Source: Methyloversatilis sp. (lineage in GTDB: Bacteria; Pseudomonadota; Gammaproteobacteria; Burkholderiales; Rhodocyclaceae). Taken from it: a stretch of 32,251 nucleotides of DNA. Position 1 is the first letter of the stretch. The number at the start of each line of letters is the position of its first letter. The notes beneath the pieces are model-generated. The model had not been told where the DNA came from. It was given only the letters and a program-made list of their open reading frames with translations, and searched no databases. The position numbers and the translations under genes were made by a program. The stretch lies in assembly GCA_017984755.1 (NCBI GenBank), contig JAGNYW010000033.1, positions 1 to 32,251 of the forward strand, read 5' to 3'. This document shows positions 16,485 to 27,269 of the stretch, piece by piece.

Positions 16485-16512
16485 GCCGGGCGATTGAGGT
16501 TCGGCGCCCGGC
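16485..16512. repeat. Inverted repeat just past the receiver gene
   Basis: GCCGGGCG (16485-16492) pairs with CGCCCGGC (16505-16512) around a 12-base loop, directly after the stop codon of the minus-strand receiver gene. No U tract follows, so a terminator role is only possible. Confidence 0.4.
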
Positions 16513-16514
16513 GT

Positions 16515-16916
16515 TCAGCGCAAGGTGTCGAGCAGTTCGGCCACTCGGTCGAATTCACTCGACTTGTCGAGAAAGTGGTGTGCGCCGAGCGCCATGCTGC
16601 GGGCGCGCATGGCGGGCGTGTTGCTGTTGGTCAGAACGATGGCGAGCAGGTCCGGGTGGCGTGCATGCAGATGCTGCAGCACGCCGAAACCACTGCCTTC
16701 CCGCAGTTGCAGATCAACGACCGCGGCGTCGAATACTGTGCTGTCCAGTGCGGCAATCGCTGCAGCTTCGGTATCCACCTCGCCGGTCACGTTGATGTCC
16801 GCGTTGTCTTCGAGCAGGGCGACCAGATGCCTGCGGATGAGCGGCGAGTCTTCGATCAGCAATACCCGGAGGGGTCGCTGGCGGGGCGCTTCTGGGGAAG
16901 AGCTTGACCTGTCCAT
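16515..16916 (-). CDS. Stand-alone receiver-domain response regulator
   Basis: A 133-aa protein consisting of a single CheY-like receiver with no output domain. It shows the acidic pair E22-D23 (LLIEDS), phosphoacceptor D68 (VVDLQL), T96 and K118 (LDKSS). An ATG at 16916 is preferred over the GTG at 16964, because the extra residues are not part of the fold and neither has a strong ribosome binding site. It follows the NarL-type regulator on the same strand. It may be a second phosphorylation target, or a phosphate sink, for the divergent sensor kinase. That is inference from position. Confidence 0.87.
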   Translation of the reverse strand: MDRSSSSPEAPRQRPLRVLLIEDSPLIRRHLVALLEDNADINVTGEVDTEAAAIAALDSTVFDAAVVDLQLREGSGFGVLQHLHARHPDLLAIVLTNSNTPAMRARSMALGAHHFLDKSSEFDRVAELLDTLR

Positions 16917-17006
16917 GGCGTTGCCAGGTGTCACTTGTCGGCGAAGGGGATTCGAGTGTCGCACGGTAGCCGGGGCGCAGATGTAGGTTGCGGCCGACAG
17001 ACGTTC

Positions 17007-17645
17007 TTATTCGATCAGCCCATTCTTGAGGGCGTAGTAAGTCAGTTCTGCGTTGCTCTTCAGGGCCAGCTTGGTCAGCAGCCGGCTGCGGTAGGTGCTG
17101 ACGCTCTTCACGCTGATGAACAGCTCTTCGGCGATTTCGGTGACCGATTTTCCGGTCGCGAGCTTGTGCAGCACCTGGAACTCCCGTTCGGACAATTGCT
17201 GATGCGCAGGCGCGTCGCCATCGCCGCTGAGTCGTTGCGTGAGCAGATCCGCCACGGTGTCGCTGACGTAGCGCCGGCCGCGCAGCACGGTGCGGATGGC
17301 AGTCAGGATGTCGTCGACGTCGGCATCCTTGCGGATGTAGCCGTTGGCGCCGGCGCGCAGCACGTTCAGTGCGTACTGTTCTTCCGCATAGGCGCTGATG
17401 ATGAGCACCGGCAGTTCGGTGCGGTGCGTACGGAGCAGGCGCAGCGTGTCCATGCCGTCGCGGTCGGGCATCGAAATGTCGAGCAGCAGCACGTCGAAAT
17501 CCTGCTGCCGAAGCAGGGTCAGCGTTTCGGCGCTGGTTGCGGCTTCGGCACCGACTTCCAGATCAGGCTCGCCGTCGATCAGCTGGCGCAGGCCGTTGCG
17601 TACGATCTGGTGGTCATCGGCGAGCAGGACGCGTTTTTTTTGCAT
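17007..17645 (-). CDS. NarL/FixJ-family response regulator
   Basis: A 212-aa regulator with a receiver (1-120: D10-D11, phosphoacceptor D56, K106 in YIRKDAD) and a LuxR-type DNA-binding domain (about 147-205, LSEREFQVLHKLATGKS then a recognition helix in SVKSVSTYRSRL). AAGGA precedes the ATG. Codons 2-4 contain a run of eight A residues. The natural partner is the HisKA_3 kinase transcribed divergently from 17970; such kinases pair with NarL-type regulators. The DUF1328 gene lies 31 bases upstream and is probably cotranscribed. Confidence 0.94.
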   Translation of the reverse strand: MQKKRVLLADDHQIVRNGLRQLIDGEPDLEVGAEAATSAETLTLLRQQDFDVLLLDISMPDRDGMDTLRLLRTHRTELPVLIISAYAEEQYALNVLRAGANGYIRKDADVDDILTAIRTVLRGRRYVSDTVADLLTQRLSGDGDAPAHQQLSEREFQVLHKLATGKSVTEIAEELFISVKSVSTYRSRLLTKLALKSNAELTYYALKNGLIE

Positions 17646-17676
17646 GGTGGATTTCCTTCGAGGTACGCCACGCGCA

Positions 17677-17847
17677 TCATCTGCCCGGACGCTTCAGGCG
17701 GTCGAGCAGGAAGGATGCGACGTTCAGTGCCAGAAACACGAAAAACAGTATTTTGGCGATGGCCGCAGCGTTTGCTGCGATGTTTGCGAAGCCGAAGAAT
17801 GCGGCGATCAGGGCAACGATCAAAAAGATAAGGATGTAGCGAAGCAT
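17677..17847 (-). CDS. DUF1328 (YtjA-like) small membrane protein
   Basis: A 56-aa protein with two transmembrane helices (about 3-20 and 29-48) and a short basic tail (DRLKRPGR). Length and pattern, including AAFFGFANIAANAA, match the DUF1328/YtjA family of small inner membrane proteins of unknown function, often linked to stress genes. The start is fixed by a near-perfect Shine-Dalgarno (AAGGAGG) six bases before the ATG. The longer frame upstream is spurious. Confidence 0.92.
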   Translation of the reverse strand: MLRYILIFLIVALIAAFFGFANIAANAAAIAKILFFVFLALNVASFLLDRLKRPGR

Positions 17848-17969
17848 GACAGCCTCCTTCGATGACGGGTCGCGTTTTCCGGGTGATCCCGGTCTTTCTG
17901 CGCATGGCAACAGAATAGGTCGGGCCTTTTCGGCCGGCTGTCGTCGGCATCGCATGCCGGACGTCGGAC
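17848..17969. promoter_or_regulatory. Divergent promoter region of the signalling cluster
   Basis: This 122-base gap separates the DUF1328-regulator genes (-) from the sensor kinase (+). It must contain both promoters, but no clear -35/-10 elements were recognised. A shared site for the NarL-type regulator would be expected here. Confidence 0.5.
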
Positions 17970-19430
17970 ATGTCTGACGCCGGTCCGCGGGAACAGGCGT
18001 CAGACAATCGCCGGCCCGGTATCGCCGGCGGGCTGTCGCGCGCAGCGCGCAATGCAGGTTCGGCCACAGGCGGTGCCGAGCGGCTCACTGACAGCGTGCT
18101 CATGCGCCTTGCCCGGTTCCGCTGGGGGGCGCTGCTGGTGGTGCTGGTCGGCATCGCCTTCGCAGTCATTTCCGAAACCACCTTTCTGTCGATGCAGCGC
18201 GCGCGCGAGGAAATCGATGCGTCGCGGATTTCGCTGGCCGCGCTCGGCAACCTCGTCTATGACAACGCCCACGTTGCCCAGACCGAGGCACACTATATAG
18301 AAGAGCCTTCGGCCGAAAACCTCGAACTGCATGTGACGACCGCGCAGCGCCTGGTGGCTGCAGCCGATCAGGTCGCCGCCTGGGCCGCACGGCGGCAGGT
18401 TGACCCGGAGCGCATTGCGCCGGTGAAAGGCCTCGCCGCCGCCGAACGGGAGGAACTGAAGCGACTGAATGCGCTGCCGGCCAGGGCCAGCCCGGTCGAG
18501 GTGATGGATGCCTTCCTGCCCCAGGTGATCGAGCAGGACGCGCTGCGCGAGACGCTTGAACCCCTGCTGATGACCGAGCGGGCCTATCTCGAAGAGCAGA
18601 TGGCCCTGCTGGGCGAAGAGATCGAACGCCAGCGCGGCATCGCCATTTTCGTGGTGGCAATGGGGGTGCTGCTGCTCATCCTGCTGCTGCGTGCCTATGC
18701 CATGCGCAGCGAAATGGAGGTGGCGACGGCCGACCGCCTGCGCGAGGCACGCGACGAACTCGATGCGCTGGTGCGCACGCGCACCGCAGAACTTTCGGAA
18801 CTTGCGAGCCATCTGCAGACCGAGGCGGAGCGCCAGAAATCGGCGCTGGCGCGCGAACTGCACGACGAACTCGGCGCCATCCTGACGGCCAGCCGCATGG
18901 AAGCGTCGATGCTGCTCAGGCGCGCGCGCAAGCAGGACAGTCCGGACGTCGATGCGCTGGTTCGCGTGTGCGACATCCTCGAACAGGGCATACAGATCAA
19001 ACGTCGGGTGATCGAGGGGCTGGTGCCGACCGTACTCACGCATCTCGGGCTGGTGCCGGCGCTCGAATCACTGGTCGATGAAACCCGGGCATCGGCGCCG
19101 TTCGAGCTGGAGTTCGAGTCACCTGAATCGCTGACGCTCGATCGTGATCGGGCCATCGCGATCTACCGTGTGGCGCAGGAAGCGCTGACCAACATCAGGA
19201 AGCATGCGCACGCCAGCCGCGTCGTCATATGGCTCACCGAGGGGCCGGGCTACGTCGAGCTGAATATCCGGGACGATGGGGTCGGCATCGGCGACAACGC
19301 GCGCGGCAAGGCGGGGTCGCACGGACTGCTGGGCATGAAATACCGCGCCGACGCGCTGGGCGGTCGGTTCAGCATCGGCAATGCGCCGGAAGGCGGAACG
19401 CTGCTGCTGCTGCATCTGCCGTTGCCCTGA
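17970..19430 (+). CDS. HisKA_3 (NarX-type) sensor histidine kinase
   Basis: 486 aa. A 45-residue N-terminal extension is followed by a transmembrane helix (about 53-70), a helical extracytoplasmic domain (about 71-222), a second helix (223-241), a coiled-coil linker, and the HisKA_3 core with H298 in ARELHDELGAILTA. The HATPase shows N408 (QEALTNIRKHA) and DDGVGIG at 435-441, then GSHGLLGMKYRADALGG. The sensor domain resembles four-helix chemoreceptor-type sensors, and the ligand is unknown. The start has a weak ribosome binding site, and a start nearer the first helix is possible. It probably phosphorylates the NarL-type regulator and perhaps the stand-alone receiver encoded opposite. Confidence 0.93.
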   Translation: MSDAGPREQASDNRRPGIAGGLSRAARNAGSATGGAERLTDSVLMRLARFRWGALLVVLVGIAFAVISETTFLSMQRAREEIDASRISLAALGNLVYDNAHVAQTEAHYIEEPSAENLELHVTTAQRLVAAADQVAAWAARRQVDPERIAPVKGLAAAEREELKRLNALPARASPVEVMDAFLPQVIEQDALRETLEPLLMTERAYLEEQMALLGEEIERQRGIAIFVVAMGVLLLILLLRAYAMRSEMEVATADRLREARDELDALVRTRTAELSELASHLQTEAERQKSALARELHDELGAILTASRMEASMLLRRARKQDSPDVDALVRVCDILEQGIQIKRRVIEGLVPTVLTHLGLVPALESLVDETRASAPFELEFESPESLTLDRDRAIAIYRVAQEALTNIRKHAHASRVVIWLTEGPGYVELNIRDDGVGIGDNARGKAGSHGLLGMKYRADALGGRFSIGNAPEGGTLLLLHLPLP

Positions 19431-19454
19431 CGCCCGGGCGCCGGTCGGCCTGGG

Positions 19455-21684
<2,230 letters not shown>

Positions 21685-21792
21685 TCATGATCGGGGGCGG
21701 CACGCCGCACCGATATCCTGCCGATTTCTCGTCTGCGCGCAGTTGCCTTTGCGACGGCTTGTCCTGCGTTGTCCTGCTTTCTGCTGCGGCAG

Positions 21793-21822
21793 AAACAAAA
21801 AGCCCTGCCTCGAGGGCAGGGC
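21793..21822 (-). terminator. Terminator after rplU-rpmA
   Basis: GCCCTGCC (21802-21809) and GGCAGGGC (21815-21822) form an 8-bp stem. On the minus strand it is followed by TTTTTGTTT. It lies 22 bases past the rpmA stop codon and separates the ribosomal protein genes from obg. Confidence 0.9.
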
Positions 21823-21843
21823 CTTTGTCCCGGCAAACCTGGA

Positions 21844-22107
21844 TCAGGCTGCAGCCGGAACGATGGTGACCACGCGACGGCGGGTAGCGCCCTTCACGTT
21901 GAACTGCACCACACCATCCACCTTGGCGAACAGCGTGTGGTCCTTGCCCATGCCGACATTGTCGCCGGGATGGAATTCGGTGCCGCGCTGACGCACGATG
22001 ATGCTGCCTGCCGAAATCAGCTGACCGCCGTAGCTCTTGACGCCAAGACGCTTCGACTCCGAGTCGCGGCCGTTGCGCGTACTGCCGCCGCCTTTTTTAT
22101 GTGCCAT
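21844..22107 (-). CDS. rpmA: 50S ribosomal protein L27
   Basis: 87 aa. It begins [19 protein letters not shown], the conserved N-terminal tail that reaches the peptidyl transferase centre, and continues with the [20 protein letters not shown] signature of L27. Length is as expected. It lies 73 bases after rplU and is followed by a terminator. Confidence 0.98.
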   Translation of the reverse strand: MAHKKGGGSTRNGRDSESKRLGVKSYGGQLISAGSIIVRQRGTEFHPGDNVGMGKDHTLFAKVDGVVQFNVKGATRRRVVTIVPAAA

Positions 22108-22180
22108 TTGATGCTCTCCTGAAAACGCTCGGCTGCCCGGTCATCGCCGGACAACGCTCGACAGTGACAATCGAACCCGA

Positions 22181-22492
22181 TCAGCCGTTGATGGCTTCGA
22201 TCAGCAGCTCGGTGTAGTTCTGACGATGCCCCTGATGCTTCTGGAAGTGCTTCCGGCGACGCATCTTGAAAATCGTGACTTTCTTGTGGCGCCCTTGTGT
22301 GAGCACTGTTGCACGAACGCTGGCACCGGCAACGAGGGGCGCACCGATCTTGACCGATTCGCCCTCACCGACCATAAGAACCTGGTCGATGACGATTTCC
22401 GAGCCCACATCCGCAGGTATCTGTTCTACCTTGATTTTTTCGCCGCTGGCAACGCGATACTGCTTGCCACCGGTTTTTATGACCGCGTACAT
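22181..22492 (-). CDS. rplU: 50S ribosomal protein L21
   Basis: 103 aa, the standard L21 length, starting [14 protein letters not shown] and carrying the [16 protein letters not shown] signature. The ATG at 22492 is chosen over an upstream alternative at 22504 because it gives the conserved N-terminus. GGGG precedes it. It is the first gene of the rplU-rpmA transcript. Confidence 0.98.
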   Translation of the reverse strand: MYAVIKTGGKQYRVASGEKIKVEQIPADVGSEIVIDQVLMVGEGESVKIGAPLVAGASVRATVLTQGRHKKVTIFKMRRRKHFQKHQGHRQNYTELLIEAING

Positions 22493-22525
22493 GTGAAACC
22501 CCAATAAGGTTTAAGGGAATCTACA

Positions 22526-22555
22526 AGTATATCCGAGCGAAGTGTTCAAAGTCAA
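22526..22555 (-). promoter_or_regulatory. Probable sigma-70 promoter of rplU-rpmA
   Basis: On the minus strand, TTGACT (22555-22550) and TATACT (22531-22526) are separated by 18 bases and each differs from consensus at one position. They lie 34-63 bases upstream of the rplU start codon, inside the divergent rplU/ispB gap. Confidence 0.65.
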
Positions 22556-22633
22556 AGGGCTCTGAACATCAATGGCTTGACTGACTTCTGTGCGCTGCTA
22601 CCATCCGCGTTTTTCCGCGTCAGGCCGTTTCCC

Positions 22634-23605
22634 TTGTCATCTCTGAACCGTTTCTACAGCCTGATCGCGGACGACATGAAGGAACTCGATGTCGTCATAC
22701 GGGAGCGGCTGCACTCGGAGGTCGTTCTGGTGCGTCAGGTCGCCGAGTACATCATCGGTGCCGGCGGCAAGCGGATGCGCCCTGCGCTCGTGCTGCTCTG
22801 TTCGGGCGCCTGCGGTTATTCCGGTCCGCATCGTACCGAACTCGCGGCCGTCGTCGAATTCATTCATACCGCGACGCTGCTGCACGACGACGTCGTTGAC
22901 GAGTCCGAACTTCGCCGCGGCGCGAAGACGGCGAACGCGCTGTTCGGCAACGCGGCGTCGGTGCTGGTCGGCGATTTCCTCTACTCGCGCGCGTTCCAGA
23001 TGATGGTCGGCGTGGGCAGCATGCGCGTGCAGGCCGTACTTGCCGAAGCGACGAACATCATTGCCGAAGGCGAAGTGCTGCAGCTGCTCAACTGCCACGA
23101 CGCCGATGTCGACGAACAGCGGTATCTGCAGGTCATCCGCTACAAGACCGCCAAGCTGTTCGAAGCGGCGAGCCGCCTCGGTGCGCTGCTTGCGGGCGCG
23201 AGCGAGGAGGTCGAAGAGCGCTTTGCACGCTTCGGCATGCATCTGGGCACGGCCTTCCAGCTGATCGACGACATCCTCGACTATTCCGGCGACGAACAGT
23301 CGATCGGCAAGAATCTCGGTGATGATCTGGCCGAAGGCAAGCCCACGCTCCCGCTGATCCATGTCATGAAGAACGGCACGCCGGAGCAGGTAGCCGCCGT
23401 CAGGCACGCCATCGAGCAGGGTGGGCGCGAAGACTGGGCGGCCGTGCTGAAGGCCGTGGTCGAGAGCGGTGCGATCGATGCGGCGCGTCTCCACGCCCGC
23501 AGGGAAGCCACTCTGGCGAGCGCTGCGCTGGACGGTCTTCCGCCCAACGAGTATCTGCAAAGTCTGCTCGATCTCGCAGTGTTTGCAGTCGAGCGAGAGT
23601 TCTAG
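22634..23605 (+). CDS. ispB: Octaprenyl diphosphate synthase (trans-polyprenyl synthase)
   Basis: IspB elongates farnesyl diphosphate to make the ubiquinone side chain. With the TTG start at 22634 it is 323 aa, the usual size. The first Asp-rich motif is D85-DVVD89 and the second D212-DILD216; GGKRMRP lies at 44-50. The start is uncertain: the frame has a further TTG at 22577 and an ATG at 22676, which would cut into the first helix, and no option has a strong ribosome binding site. I prefer 22634 because residues LNRFYSLIADDM fit the family N-terminus. It is divergent from rplU. Confidence 0.92.
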   Translation: MSSLNRFYSLIADDMKELDVVIRERLHSEVVLVRQVAEYIIGAGGKRMRPALVLLCSGACGYSGPHRTELAAVVEFIHTATLLHDDVVDESELRRGAKTANALFGNAASVLVGDFLYSRAFQMMVGVGSMRVQAVLAEATNIIAEGEVLQLLNCHDADVDEQRYLQVIRYKTAKLFEAASRLGALLAGASEEVEERFARFGMHLGTAFQLIDDILDYSGDEQSIGKNLGDDLAEGKPTLPLIHVMKNGTPEQVAAVRHAIEQGGREDWAAVLKAVVESGAIDAARLHARREATLASAALDGLPPNEYLQSLLDLAVFAVEREF

Positions 23606-23611
23606 CATAAT
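23583..23611 (+). promoter_or_regulatory. Probable promoter of tRNA-Pro
   Basis: TTGCAG (23583-23588), a 17-base spacer and CATAAT (23606-23611) are followed by a GC-rich discriminator (GCGCGCC), the pattern of stable-RNA promoters. The -35 lies within the end of ispB. The mature tRNA would start about 56 bases after the predicted transcription start. Confidence 0.5.
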
Positions 23612-23673
23612 GCGCGCCTCGCTGCTTCAGGGCGGCGAGAAAGCAGTGCTGCACAAGTGTCATCCGTGCAGAT

Positions 23674-23750
23674 CGGGGAATAGCTCAGCCTGGTAGAGCA
23701 CTGCGTTCGGGACGCAGGGGCCGGAGGTTCGAATCCTCTTTCCCCGACCA
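23674..23750 (+). tRNA. tRNA-Pro (anticodon CGG)
   Basis: 77 bases. Acceptor CGGGGAA pairs with TTCCCCG. The anticodon stem CTGCG/CGCAG encloses loop TTCGGGA with anticodon CGG at 23708-23710, which reads CCG. The T-loop is TTCGAAT and CCA is encoded at 23748-23750. Confidence 0.97.
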
Positions 23751-23760
23751 AAATCCCGCG

Positions 23761-23789
23761 AAAAAGCCACCCTCAGGGGTGGCTTTTTT
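23761..23789 (+). terminator. Rho-independent terminator after tRNA-Pro
   Basis: AAAAAGCCACCC (23761-23772) pairs with GGGTGGCTTTTT (23777-23788) around loop TCAG, with further T residues downstream. Confidence 0.93.
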
Positions 23790-23945
23790 GTTTTCCGGGG
23801 CGTGCATCCGCCGGGATGTCCTCCGGTGCTCGCATAAACTTCGCTTGCGCCGTAATCTAGCCGACGTGCATCCGGCGTCGCCGGCCTGCTTGGCCGACGC
23901 GTCTGTCGGCAACATTCCTTTCGGCACCTTCGTTTTCGGGCAACG

Positions 23946-24176
23946 ATGACTCGCATTCTTTTCTTTGCATTGCTGGCGGCGATCGCCTGGATCTGGATCA
24001 CCAGGAAAAAAGGCAAGCCAGACGCCGAACCGCGCTCGCCGGAAACGCCCGCGGTCGAGCACATCGTGCAGTGCGCCCACTGCGGGCTGCGCGTGCCTGA
24101 AGGTGAGTCGCTCCTCGTCGATGGCAAACACTATTGCAGCGAAGCACATCGGGATGCAGACGTCGCCGAACGCTGA
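23946..24176 (+). CDS. PP0621-like small membrane protein with zinc-binding motif
   Basis: 76 aa: one N-terminal transmembrane helix (about 4-19), a basic and Pro-rich linker, then a compact domain with CAHC near residue 43 and HYCSEAH near residue 62, suggesting a treble-clef-like zinc site. It resembles the PP0621 family, whose genes are often found beside pilS. Function is unknown. Its stop lies ten bases before the preferred pilS start. Confidence 0.85.
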   Translation: MTRILFFALLAAIAWIWITRKKGKPDAEPRSPETPAVEHIVQCAHCGLRVPEGESLLVDGKHYCSEAHRDADVAER

Positions 24177-24186
24177 AGCGTTGGCG

Positions 24187-25779
24187 ATGGAAGACGCGGC
24201 CGCCACGCTGCGGAGCACGCAGCTGCGTTACTTCAGCCTGTACCGGTTGCTGATGACGTCGGTGCTCGTCGGCTTCGTGCTGGTCTATCCCGACCAGATC
24301 ATCTTCGGCGACTACAACGAACGCCTGTTCTCGCGTACCGCGCTTGCCTACTGGGCCTTTGCGGTCATCGTCATGCTCGGTGCAGACCGCATCCTGCGCG
24401 GCATCCACGCGCGGCTGACGCTGGGCGTTCTGTTCGACATCATCTTTCTCACCGTTCTCACCTTTGCCAGCGGCGGCGCCAGCAGCGGTCTGCCCTTCAT
24501 GCACGTGGTGGTGCTCGCGTTTGCAGCGCTGGTCGGGCAGGGTCATCTGGCCGTTTTCTACGCGGCGATGGCCAGTCTTGCGATGCTGTTCGAGCAGTCG
24601 ATGCAGATCATCACGATGTCGGGCAGTGCCACCAGCTTCGTGCAGGTCGGCACCATCAGCATCGGCTTCTTCGCCACCGCGATCGTCGTGCGTCTGCTGG
24701 CAAGACGGGTCATCGCGAACGAGTCGCTCGCACGTCAGCGCGGGCTCGATCTGCTCGAGCAGATGCGTGTCAATGAGCGGGTGATCCGCGACATGGAGGA
24801 CGGCGTGCTCGTGGTAGAGCCCGACGGACGCGTCCGGCAGGCCAACCCGCAGGCGCACCGCCTGCTCGAGCCCGACATGCCGCGCCCGGTCACGCTGGCG
24901 GATTTTTCGCCCGCACTCGACGAGCAGCTGTTCCGCGAGCACGGTGCAGTCAGGGAACGCCTGATCGTGCTCGACCTGCCGTCGCGCCCGGCAGCGGTTC
25001 GCGTCCGCTGCGTGCCGGCCGGGGAGCAGGGGGGCTATCTGGTGTTCATCGAGGATCTCGCCCGCCTGCGCGAACAGGCGCGGCAGATCAAGCTCGCCGC
25101 ACTCGGCCGCCTCACCGCCAGCATGGCGCACGAAATACGCAACCCGCTGTCGGCGATCAGCCAGGCAGCCGAACTGCTGCAGGAAGAGCGGCGCGCGGAA
25201 ACACAGGCGCGCCTCACCCGCATCATCGGCGACAACAGCCAGCGCCTGGACCGGCTGGTCAGCGACGTGCTGGAGCTCGGGCGGCGTGATCGGGCCGAGC
25301 CGGAACTGCTCGATCTGCACGGCAGCCTGTGCACCTTCGTCGACGAACTCGCGATGCGCGATCCGACAGTGCGCAGCCGGGTGCGCATCGACGCGCCCGA
25401 GCCGGGGCTGATCTGGTTCGACCGCGGCCATCTGCATCAGGTGATCTGGAACCTGGTGGTCAATGCGCTGCGCTACGCCTCGCCGGGAGAAGAATCGGTG
25501 CGGCTCATCATCCGGGCGCGCGAAGACGCTACGTTGCTGGACATCATCGATGACGGCTCGGGCATCGACAGTATGGCGCGCGCGCACCTGTTCGAACCCT
25601 TCTTCACGACACACAGCAAGGGCACCGGCCTGGGGCTCTACATCGCGCGCGAACTGAGCGATGCCAACGGGGCGACGCTCGAGTTCGTGGATAATTCGGG
25701 CGGGGCGCATTTTCGCTTGCGCGGCATGAACAAGAGCTGGGACAGGGCATGGAACGGCGGCGAGCAGAACGTGACTTGA
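24187..25779 (+). CDS. pilS: PilS-type sensor histidine kinase
   Basis: 530 aa. Six hydrophobic segments (about residues 20-172) are followed by a PAS-like region (about 190-280), H-box H315 in [14 protein letters not shown]-box [11 protein letters not shown], and DDGSGID then [12 protein letters not shown]. This layout is that of PilS, which signals through PilR to control sigma-54-dependent type IV pilin transcription; by family knowledge it can sense membrane pilin levels. The ATG at 24187 is chosen because an upstream ATG (24154) overlaps the previous gene with no better ribosome binding site. It overlaps pilR by 31 bases. No pilin gene is in the window. Confidence 0.92.
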   Translation: MEDAAATLRSTQLRYFSLYRLLMTSVLVGFVLVYPDQIIFGDYNERLFSRTALAYWAFAVIVMLGADRILRGIHARLTLGVLFDIIFLTVLTFASGGASSGLPFMHVVVLAFAALVGQGHLAVFYAAMASLAMLFEQSMQIITMSGSATSFVQVGTISIGFFATAIVVRLLARRVIANESLARQRGLDLLEQMRVNERVIRDMEDGVLVVEPDGRVRQANPQAHRLLEPDMPRPVTLADFSPALDEQLFREHGAVRERLIVLDLPSRPAAVRVRCVPAGEQGGYLVFIEDLARLREQARQIKLAALGRLTASMAHEIRNPLSAISQAAELLQEERRAETQARLTRIIGDNSQRLDRLVSDVLELGRRDRAEPELLDLHGSLCTFVDELAMRDPTVRSRVRIDAPEPGLIWFDRGHLHQVIWNLVVNALRYASPGEESVRLIIRAREDATLLDIIDDGSGIDSMARAHLFEPFFTTHSKGTGLGLYIARELSDANGATLEFVDNSGGAHFRLRGMNKSWDRAWNGGEQNVT

Positions 25780-27098
25780 AGGTGCTGGTGGTCGACGACG
25801 AGGACGACCTGCGCGAACTGCTGGACATGTCGCTTGCGCGCATGGGCCTGCACGCCTCGCTTGCCGGCACCGTCGGGCAGGCACATGAATTCCTTGCGCA
25901 GGAACAATTCGCGCTGTGCCTCACCGACATGCGCCTGCCGGATGGCGAAGGCATGGATCTGGTGCGACACATCGCCGAACACCACCGCGATCTGCCGGTG
26001 GCCGTCATCACCGCGTACGGCAGCATGGACAACGCCGTTGCAGCGCTCAAGGCCGGCGCGTTCGATTACCTCGCCAAGCCGGTTTCGATCGAGCAGCTGC
26101 GTGCGCTGGTGCGCTCCGCACTCGAACTGCCGCGACGCAGCGCCGAGGCCTCGGTGCAAGGTACCGACGCACTCGTCGGTGATGCGCCTGCCATGACGCA
26201 GGTGCGCGAAATGATTGCCAAACTGGCGCGCAGCGGGGCGCCCGTGAATATTCAGGGCGAATCCGGCAGCGGCAAGGAGCGTGCGGCGCGGCTCATCCAC
26301 GAACTGGGCCCGCGCAGCAGCGGTCCGTTCATCGCAGTCAATTGCGGCGCCATTCCCGAAGCGCTGGTCGAGTCCGAATTCTTCGGCTACACCAAGGGGG
26401 CCTTCACCGGCGCCGACGCCGACCGCGAGGGTTATTTCCAGGCCGCCGGCGGCGGTACGCTGTTCCTCGACGAAGTGGGCGATCTGCCGCTGTCCATGCA
26501 GGTGAAGCTGCTGCGCGCCATCCAGGAGAAGTCGGTGCGGCGGGTGGGGGCGCGTACCGAAGAGGCCACCGACATCCGGCTGATCAGCGCCACGCACCGC
26601 AACCTGCGGCAGATGGTCGATGAAGGCCGCTTCAGGCAGGACCTTTTCTACCGGCTCAATGTGCTCGAACTGCGCATGCCCAGCCTGCGCGAGTGCCGCG
26701 AATCGATTCCGCAACTTGCACAGACATTGCTCGAACGCATCGCTGCCCCGGATGGCGCACGCCCCGTGCTGACCCCGGCTGCCATCGATTCGCTGTGTGC
26801 CTACCCTTTTCCCGGCAACGTCCGCGAGCTGGAGAACGTACTTGAGCGGGCCTACGCGCTGAGCTCTCGTTCCGAGATCGATGAAGCCGACCTCGGCCTG
26901 TTGCCCCGCGGTGAGGATGGCCCGCCCGAAGACACCGGCCAGCTGCCGTTGCAGGACTACCTCGACCGCATGGAGCGCTCGGCCATCGAAGATGCGCTGC
27001 GCAAGACGCGTTACAACCGCACCGCCGCCGCCCGCCTGCTCGGCGTGACCTTTCGCTCCCTGCGCTACCGCCTGCAGCGCCTGGGCATCAATGACTGA
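25749..27098 (+). CDS. pilR: PilR-type sigma-54-dependent response regulator
   Basis: 449 aa: receiver (1-120; D16-D17, phosphoacceptor D60, T88, K110), AAA+ activator domain (about 140-370; Walker A GESGSGKE 170-177, sigma-54 contact loop GAFTGA 217-222, Walker B GGTLFLDE 235-242) and a Fis-type HTH at the C-terminus (about 410-447, YNRTAAARLLGVTFRSLRYRL). It activates RpoN promoters, classically pilA. The start lies inside pilS, which implies translational coupling. Confidence 0.94.
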   Translation: MERRRAERDLKVLVVDDEDDLRELLDMSLARMGLHASLAGTVGQAHEFLAQEQFALCLTDMRLPDGEGMDLVRHIAEHHRDLPVAVITAYGSMDNAVAALKAGAFDYLAKPVSIEQLRALVRSALELPRRSAEASVQGTDALVGDAPAMTQVREMIAKLARSGAPVNIQGESGSGKERAARLIHELGPRSSGPFIAVNCGAIPEALVESEFFGYTKGAFTGADADREGYFQAAGGGTLFLDEVGDLPLSMQVKLLRAIQEKSVRRVGARTEEATDIRLISATHRNLRQMVDEGRFRQDLFYRLNVLELRMPSLRECRESIPQLAQTLLERIAAPDGARPVLTPAAIDSLCAYPFPGNVRELENVLERAYALSSRSEIDEADLGLLPRGEDGPPEDTGQLPLQDYLDRMERSAIEDALRKTRYNRTAAARLLGVTFRSLRYRLQRLGIND

Positions 27099-27136
27099 CG
27101 CGATGATCGTGCCACCGCGACCCGCGCGTGGACCGT

Positions 27137-27244
27137 GGGAGCGGTCATCTGGCGCCGGAAAGGTTTTGCGGGAGCGATCCACTGATCGCGAATCTGCCGG
27201 TTGCACCGTGACGTTGCCGTTCGAAGACCGCATCGCGAGCGATG
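27137..27244. repeat. REP-like hairpin cluster between pilR and ampD
   Basis: GGGAGCG occurs twice (27137-27143 and 27170-27176). The second copy leads into a perfect hairpin, GCGATC-CACT-GATCGC (27174-27189), followed by GAATC. The order GGGAGCG-stem-GCGAAT resembles dispersed extragenic palindromes of proteobacteria. A further palindrome, CATCGC-GA-GCGATG, is at 27231-27244. Whether these recur in the genome cannot be judged from one window. Confidence 0.45.
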
Positions 27245-27269
27245 GATCGCAGCCGCAGATGGGGCCTGC

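Noticed and set aside
23998-25884. 628-codon open frame antisense to pilS
   Set aside because: Complement of a well-defined sensor kinase gene; no start signals or family features.
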